Source: Eimeria necatrix (taxonomy: Eukaryota > Apicomplexa > Conoidasida > Eucoccidiorida > Eimeriidae). Taken from it: a stretch of 21,650 nucleotides of DNA. Of the stretch, positions 18,134 through 21,650 are shown one piece after another. The stretch spans positions 12,501-34,150 of the forward strand of contig NW_013655307.1 in the NCBI RefSeq assembly GCF_000499385.1. Reading direction: 5' to 3'. The notes under the pieces were generated by a model that saw only the letters and a program-made list of their open reading frames with translations, did not search any database and was not told where the DNA came from. The translations under genes were made by a program, and so were the position numbers. Within the stretch, counting starts at the first letter, position 1, and the number at the start of each line of letters is the position of its first letter.

Positions 18134-19107
18134 CTGCTGCTGCAGCAGGTGAGCTGGCCGGTGTACGTGCAGCAGGTGGGCGAGCAGGCTGCGTTGCTGC
18201 TGGCTCTGAACCTGCAGCAGCAGATTGAAGCAGCAGCAGCAGCAGCAGCAGAGCCGCAGGAGCTGCAGCAGCAAGTGCAGCAGCTGCTGCTGCAGTCCGT
18301 CGCGCTGCAGCGGGAGTGCATCAGCAGCAAAGGCAGCAGGAAGCAGCAGCTGGAGCAGCAGCTGCCCACCAGCGTGCTGCAGGCAGCACAAGCTGTGCGG
18401 GACAGCAGCAGCAGGAAGCGCCAGGGAGCAGCAAAACTGAGTGTTGCTGCTGCTGCTCCTTCTGCTGCTGCTTCTGCTGCTGCTTCTCCTGTTGCTTCGC
18501 TCACAATGTCTCCCGCTGCAGCACATATAGCCTCCCCCGTTGCTGCAGCAAGTGCTGCTGCTGCTGCCTTAGATGGAGCAGCAGCAGCTCCGCTGCCGCC
18601 TGCTGCTCGGGCAACTCCCCTGTCATCAGCAGCAGCAGCAGCAGCAGGACCTGCTGCTGCTGCTTCGGGGGCCGTACAAGTAGACGCAGCCACGCTAGCG
18701 CTCCACGGGCGGCTCCTGCTGCTGCAGCGGCAGCAGCAGCAGCAACAGCTTCTGCAGCAACAGCAGCAGCAGCTTTTGCAGCAGCGGCAGCAGCAACTGC
18801 TGCTGCAGCGACAGGCATTGTCGCTGCAGCAGCAGCTCACACCGGAGCAGCTGCAGCAGCTGCTGCAGCTGCGGAGACTGAGCGAGCCATCGCAGCAGCA
18901 GCAGCAGTATCTGCTGCAGCAGCAGCTGCTGCAGCTCCACCTGCAGCAGCAGGCGCAGCAGCAAAGGCTGCTGCAGCAGGAGCAGCAGCAGCACAAGAAA
19001 CCCAAATTAGACACAGCAGCAACAGCAGCAGCGGCAACGGCAGCAGCAGCAGCAGCAGGAAGCTGTGGGAAGTCTCCCGATGTGGCAGTCAATGCACTGC
19101 GCCCTGT

Positions 19108-19138
<31 letters not shown>

Positions 19139-19237
19139 GTCGACCTCTCCATACCCCTGGCCCACGCAGAGAGCAGCAGCAGCAACAGCAGCAGCCAAAT
19201 AGGTCTTTCTGCCTCTGCTGCTGCAGCAGCAGAATGA
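13470..19237 (+). CDS. ApiAP2 DNA-binding protein with five clear and one weak AP2 domain
   Basis: Exons are 13470-14355 (contains the gap), 14760-15142 and 15364-19237; both introns are in phase. The first in-frame ATG is 13470, but the frame is open to 12687, so the N-terminus is uncertain. AP2 domains (W..W, basic strand, F-V, aliphatic helix) are: GVRYSSSSGAW with KYFRVRDFGDEQARLLAEKY across intron 1; VYSRGSGLNASWICRW with FAASKYGPATARELALKFR across intron 2; FDAEGLRWICWW with FVVGRYPFAVAKKKAA; GKWVASWVSEGFTRCRFFPV; and FAADKGQWI with TFSVHTLGWQGARAAAVRCY. A weaker sixth is GGAWRLEWLQLRQ with WPVYVQQVGEQAALLLALNL. Ala, Ser and Gln runs separate and invade the domains. The C-terminal third is Gln-rich and ends with HKKPKLD, a basic patch that could be a nuclear signal. 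The family acts as sequence-specific transcription factors of apicomplexan stage development; targets are unknown here. More than 1,700 residues. Confidence 0.85.
14051..14150. other. Assembly gap (100 N) inside a CAG tract
   Basis: The flanks are both CAG repeat. The Ser-reading frame shifts by one across the gap as written, because 100 is not a multiple of three. The real length is therefore unknown and the frame break is artificial. Confidence 0.98.
14356..14759 (+). other. Intron 1 of ApiAP2 gene, inverted heptamers and donor-like array
   Basis: Donor GAACAG/GTAAACCC, acceptor GCTTTTAG, phase 0. It holds C-rich heptamers after the donor, seven 18-bp units at 14479-14604 and G-rich heptamers at 14678-14745. 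Confidence 0.8.
14479..14604 (+). repeat. Seven 18-bp units resembling 5' splice sites
   Basis: The unit is GGTAAACCCTAAACCCTC with small changes. Four copies start GGTAAACC, one GGCAAACC and two with ATAAACC. The real donor upstream is AG/GTAAACCC. Confidence 0.85.
15048..15425 (+). other. AP2 domain 2, split by intron 2
   Basis: Strands are at 15048-15142 and the helix at 15364-15425. The split codon AA/G gives Lys, followed by YGPATARELALKFR, a typical AP2 helix. Confidence 0.85.
15143..15363 (+). other. Intron 2 of ApiAP2 gene, inverted heptamers
   Basis: Donor CCAA/GTAAACCC, acceptor TTGTTCAG, phase 2. Seven C-rich units at 15144-15195 face eight G-rich units at 15292-15350, with a spacer of about 95 bp. 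Confidence 0.9.
15611..15770 (+). other. AP2 domain 3 with Ala insertion
   Basis: GFRFDAEGLRWICWWRSG, then eight Ala residues, then FVVGRYPFAVAKKKAALF-like strand and helix (one more Ala than written). Confidence 0.65.
16298..16528 (+). other. AP2 domain 4 with Ser and Ala insertions
   Basis: GVRGCVYYEASG, a Ser run of about 13, then GKWVASWVSEGFTRCRFFPV, an Ala run, and a helix ending MARVWLQLVLCK. Confidence 0.75.
17318..17497 (+). other. AP2 domain 5 with Ala insertion
   Basis: LSFAADKGQWIIDTVKALP, an Ala run, then LLTFSVHTLGWQGARAAAV and RCYDEL. Confidence 0.75.
18022..18228 (+). other. Possible sixth AP2 domain with Gln insertion
   Basis: GGAWRLEWLQLR, a Gln run, then SWPVYVQQVGEQAALLLALN. 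The spacing of W, V and helix fits but the sequence is diverged. Confidence 0.45.
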
Positions 19238-19384
19238 GTGGCCTGCACAGCAGCAGCAGCAGCAAACAGGCGCTTCAGTATTTTTCAAAAGAAGCATTTT
19301 ACTATTTTTTTTGCTGCTGTTTTCTAGCAGCTGCATTTCCTGTTTTTTTTAAATCACTTCTTACTAATTAATTTTACTATTAAC

Positions 19385-19423
<39 letters not shown>

Positions 19424-19903
19424 TTTTATTTATTTATTTATTTATTTATTTTATTTACTTTTATTTTATTTATTTATTTATTTTATTTGCTTTTATTTTA
19501 TTTATTTATTTTCTCGAAAGACTAGCAGAAGTGAATGGCAGAAGAAATAAATTGCAAAGACAAACGGAAGACAATAAATGCAAATAAAAGTTTTAAATAA
19601 AATAATAAATAAAAATAATAAATGACAGAAAGTAAATAAATAAATGTCTAAATAAATGAATAAATAATTAAATAATTAAAAATAAAAAGAAAAATAATAA
19701 AAGAGAAAAATAATAAATTGAAGAATAAGAAGTAGAAAGGGAGCGGAGCAGTAGATTAAATTAAAGAAATAAATAATTCACAAACAAATAATTAAAAGTA
19801 AATTAATTAATTAAATTAAATAAATTGAAAATTAAATGAATTACAAATTGGAAAAAAATAAAGTTTCGTTGCAACGCGGAAGGAGCAGCAGCAAACTGAC
19901 TGC

Positions 19904-19942
<39 letters not shown>

Positions 19943-20398
19943 TGAAGCTGTTGCTATTGCTGCAGCAGCTGCTGCTGTTGCTGCTGCTGCTGCGCACTTT
20001 ACTATTGTTGCTGCCTGTGCTTTGCTTCTTATTAAACCAAACAAAAAGAGTCTAAATTCGAAATTGAAATCCAGACATACGAGGAGGTGAGGAGGTGTCT
20101 GCTGCTGCTGCTGCTGCTGCTGCTGCAGCAGCAGCAGCAGCCACGGCACAGCTGTCTGGGACGCTGTTTATTGAGAACTCAGCAGCAACGGCAACAGCAG
20201 CAGCAGCTGTTGCTGTTGCACAAGCAGTTGCTGCTGCTGCCGATGCAACAACAGCTGCTGCTGCTGCTGCAACAGCAGCTGCTGCTGCTGCTGCAGCTGC
20301 TGCTGCTGCAGCAGCAGCTGCTGCTAATGAGCGAAGCTGTTAAGGACGCGTTTGTGGGGAAAGTGGGAAGCAGCTGCAGATACACCGGAACTGCTGCG

Positions 20399-20412
20399 GT
20401 GTACATGCACCG
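20399..20412. repeat. Dispersed 14-bp near-palindrome
   Basis: GGTGTACATGCACC, with a half-site GATACACC 15 bases upstream. Confidence 0.55.
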
Positions 20413-20550
20413 CCGCGGGTTTGCGGGGGAGTTTTGAGAACAAAAAGACAAACTTTGAGTTTATTTGCAATAAATAAATATAAATAATATTAATTGTGAT
20501 CTCTAAATGCAAAAAGCTGCTCTTTTGGCTTCCAAATGCATGCAAATTGC

Positions 20551-20593
20551 GGTGTATGTGCAGCTGTGGTGTATGCGCAGCTGCGGTGTATGC

Positions 20594-20600
<7 letters not shown>
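20551..20600. repeat. Three tandem 17-bp copies of the dispersed motif
   Basis: GGTGTATGTGCAGCTG, then GGTGTATGCGCAGCTG, then GGTGTATGCGCAGCAG, at a 17-bp period, directly before a CAG tract and shortly after TGCATGCA (20537-20544). Confidence 0.75.
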
Positions 20601-20627
<27 letters not shown>

Positions 20628-20745
20628 TTCGAATTGTTTTCGCCATTATAATAACAATTTTGAATTCTTTTTATTATTATTCTTCTTTTAAATAATAATA
20701 AATCCAAAAATAAACGAAAAAGAATCAAAAAGAAACACAAAACCA

Positions 20746-20759
20746 GGTGTCTGGACACA
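20746..20759. repeat. Dispersed 14-bp motif, diverged copy
   Basis: GGTGTCTGGACACA in A-rich DNA. Confidence 0.45.
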
Positions 20760-20844
20760 AACAAACGGAGGCAGCAAATGGCGCATTTGCTTTCACCCTT
20801 TTTATTTCTTTTTTATTTCATTTGAGCCATTTGTTTATTATTTA

Positions 20845-20925
20845 TAATTAATTAATTAATTAATTAATTAATTAATTAATTACAAATAAATAAATAATTA
20901 ATTAATTAATTAATTAATTAATTAA
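20845..20925. repeat. TTAA tetranucleotide repeat
   Basis: Self-complementary ATTAATTA repeats in two blocks around an AAATAAAT core. Confidence 0.95.
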
Positions 20926-21011
20926 TATATTTATTTATTTATTTGTTACTATTCCTTTTGGAGCCAACTGCAGCTCTAGCTGCTTCACAGCTGGCCAAAG
21001 GGCAAACACGC

Positions 21012-21054
<43 letters not shown>

Positions 21055-21152
21055 AGCTATTGCTGCTGTTGCCGTTGGTGCAGCAGCGGGCGCCGCTGCT
21101 GCACTGCTGCCGCTGCTGCTGCTGCTGCTGCTGCAGCTGCTGCCCCCCAGCC

Positions 21153-21189
<37 letters not shown>

Positions 21190-21191
21190 GC

Positions 21192-21231
21192 CTACGCCCC
21201 GCAGCAGGCGGGGTCGAGTTTGTGGGACGCG

Positions 21232-21271
<40 letters not shown>

Positions 21272-21456
21272 GTTTGTTTTGGAATTTGTGGCTGAGACAG
21301 AAAACCCCAAACCCTAATCCGAGACAAACAGAAATAAATAAAAATAAATTAAATGTCATTACAACCAGCATCAGCAAGTAGTCGAAGGCGTAGACAGCTG
21401 TATATACACCCGAGCGCAGCAGCTGCTGCCGCCACGCTGCAGCAGCGCCCGCCTTC

Positions 21457-21497
<41 letters not shown>

Positions 21498-21602
21498 GGG
21501 GGCACTGGTCCACTGGTCCACTTGCTGCCGCAGCAGCTTCAAAACCACCGAAAACGCCCCCAGCAAAAACCATATCACGCAAGACAGCCAAAACGACACG
21601 TC
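21192..21602 (-). CDS. Ctr-family copper transporter, 3' exon (partial)
   Basis: A single exon of 137 codons plus a TAG stop (21194-21192). It is entered through acceptor GTGCGCAG at 21603, so the 5' part lies outside the window. It carries the whole membrane core of the Ctr family. TM1 is SCVIWFLLGAFSVVLKLL. A loop filled with Ala runs follows. TM2 is YAFDYLLMLVVMTFNLFLF with the MxxxM copper-path motif (MLVVM), and TM3 is GLGFGVF with the GxxxG packing motif. Known members work as trimers importing Cu(I) at the plasma or vacuolar membrane, with a Met-rich N-terminus that would be encoded upstream here. The tail after TM3 has another Ala run and ends LDPACCGA; a Cys pair near the end is common in the family. 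A 14-bp motif copy (21397-21410) lies inside the coding sequence. Confidence 0.8.
21397..21410. repeat. Dispersed 14-bp motif inside a coding exon
   Basis: GCTGTATATACACC, read on the minus strand as part of SGVYTAVYA just before TM2 of the copper transporter. Confidence 0.45.
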
Positions 21603-21650
21603 CTGCGCACAAACCCTAAACCCTAAACCCTAAACCCTAAACCCTAAACC
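21603..21650 (-). other. 3' part of copper transporter intron
   Basis: G-rich heptamers in the sense direction lead to GTTTGTGCGCAG, the same acceptor-side arrangement as in the other genes. The donor is outside the window. Confidence 0.7.

Larger units (their letters stand above)
19238..21191. other. Tail-to-tail intergenic region, AT-rich with CAG/CTG tracts
   Basis: TTTA/ATTT microsatellites (19385-19505), A-rich DNA (19520-19860), mixed CTG/CAG tracts (19900-20000, 20098-20335, 20598-20625) and a TTAA repeat (20845-20925). At 21010-21190 a further CTG tract lies downstream of the copper transporter stop. Open frames here (for example 19836-20090 and 20087-20437 on the plus strand) are mostly single-residue runs, and I do not call them genes. 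Confidence 0.7.

Noticed and set aside
17485..19248. 587-codon minus-strand frame
   Set aside because: It is a Cys/Ala shadow of the Gln-rich C-terminal third of the ApiAP2 protein.
19836..20090. Plus-strand ATG frame with poly-Ala
   Set aside because: It has only short non-repeat ends and no neighbouring splice or heptamer context; composition is driven by CTG and A-rich DNA. It could be real but is unsupported.
20087..20437. Plus-strand frame ending in a mixed-composition tail
   Set aside because: The tail (GKVGSSCRYTGTAAVYMHRR) is written by two copies of the dispersed 14-bp motif, so it is more likely non-coding.
20935..21327. Minus-strand frame as an extra 3' exon of the copper transporter
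   Set aside because: Using it would splice through the TM3 coding segment. The unspliced frame keeps TM2, TM3 and a normal stop, so this is treated as 3' untranslated DNA. Its end (FALWPAVKQLELQLAPKG) does look protein-like.

Overview
The window looks like nuclear DNA of an apicomplexan, most likely a chicken coccidium of the genus Eimeria (species not resolved). Three things seen together point there. Trinucleotide CAG tracts are read as runs of Gln, Ala or Ser inside proteins. Short arrays of the heptamer AAACCCT/TTTAGGG are scattered through the interior. One multi-exon gene encodes an apicomplexan AP2 (ApiAP2) protein. There is no bacterial or viral organisation, and the window contains one 100-N assembly gap.

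The key to the layout is that most unique islands between heptamer arrays are exons and most arrays are introns. Following splice sites and reading-frame phase by eye gives seven gene models. From left to right they are: (1) the 5' end of a Memo-family gene on the minus strand, leaving the window at the left; (2) a minus-strand multipass membrane protein gene with a GC-rich Gly-Ala-Pro repeat region; (3) the 3' end of a small minus-strand gene of unknown function; (4) a plus-strand six-exon gene of unknown function; (5) a convergent minus-strand coiled-coil gene whose stop lies about 50 bp away across one heptamer array; (6) a divergent plus-strand ApiAP2 gene with five clear and one weak AP2 domain, two of them split by introns; (7) the 3' exon of a minus-strand Ctr-type copper transporter that leaves the window at the right.

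Regions without recognised genes hold several kinds of DNA. There are heptamer arrays at 892-2100 and two long arrays of the self-complementary tetranucleotide TAGC (2101-2603, 5681-6100). There are strand-asymmetric A-rich or T-rich stretches (5339-5447, 6160-6720, 6723-7170, 7780-8400, 19370-20000, 20640-20940). A recurring 14-bp near-palindrome of the form GSTGTNNNNACACC also occurs, mostly in the AT-rich DNA.

The most unusual signal is the intron architecture. In nine phase-consistent introns from six different genes the donor side carries C-rich heptamers (often as GTAAACCCTAAACCC) and the acceptor side carries the reverse-complement G-rich heptamers. The pre-mRNA could therefore fold back and bring the two splice sites together; the opposite order is never seen. 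At least two, perhaps four, introns have GC rather than GT donors, and one intron carries an 18-bp array of seven donor-like units. Function, splicing and species all remain inferences from sequence alone.
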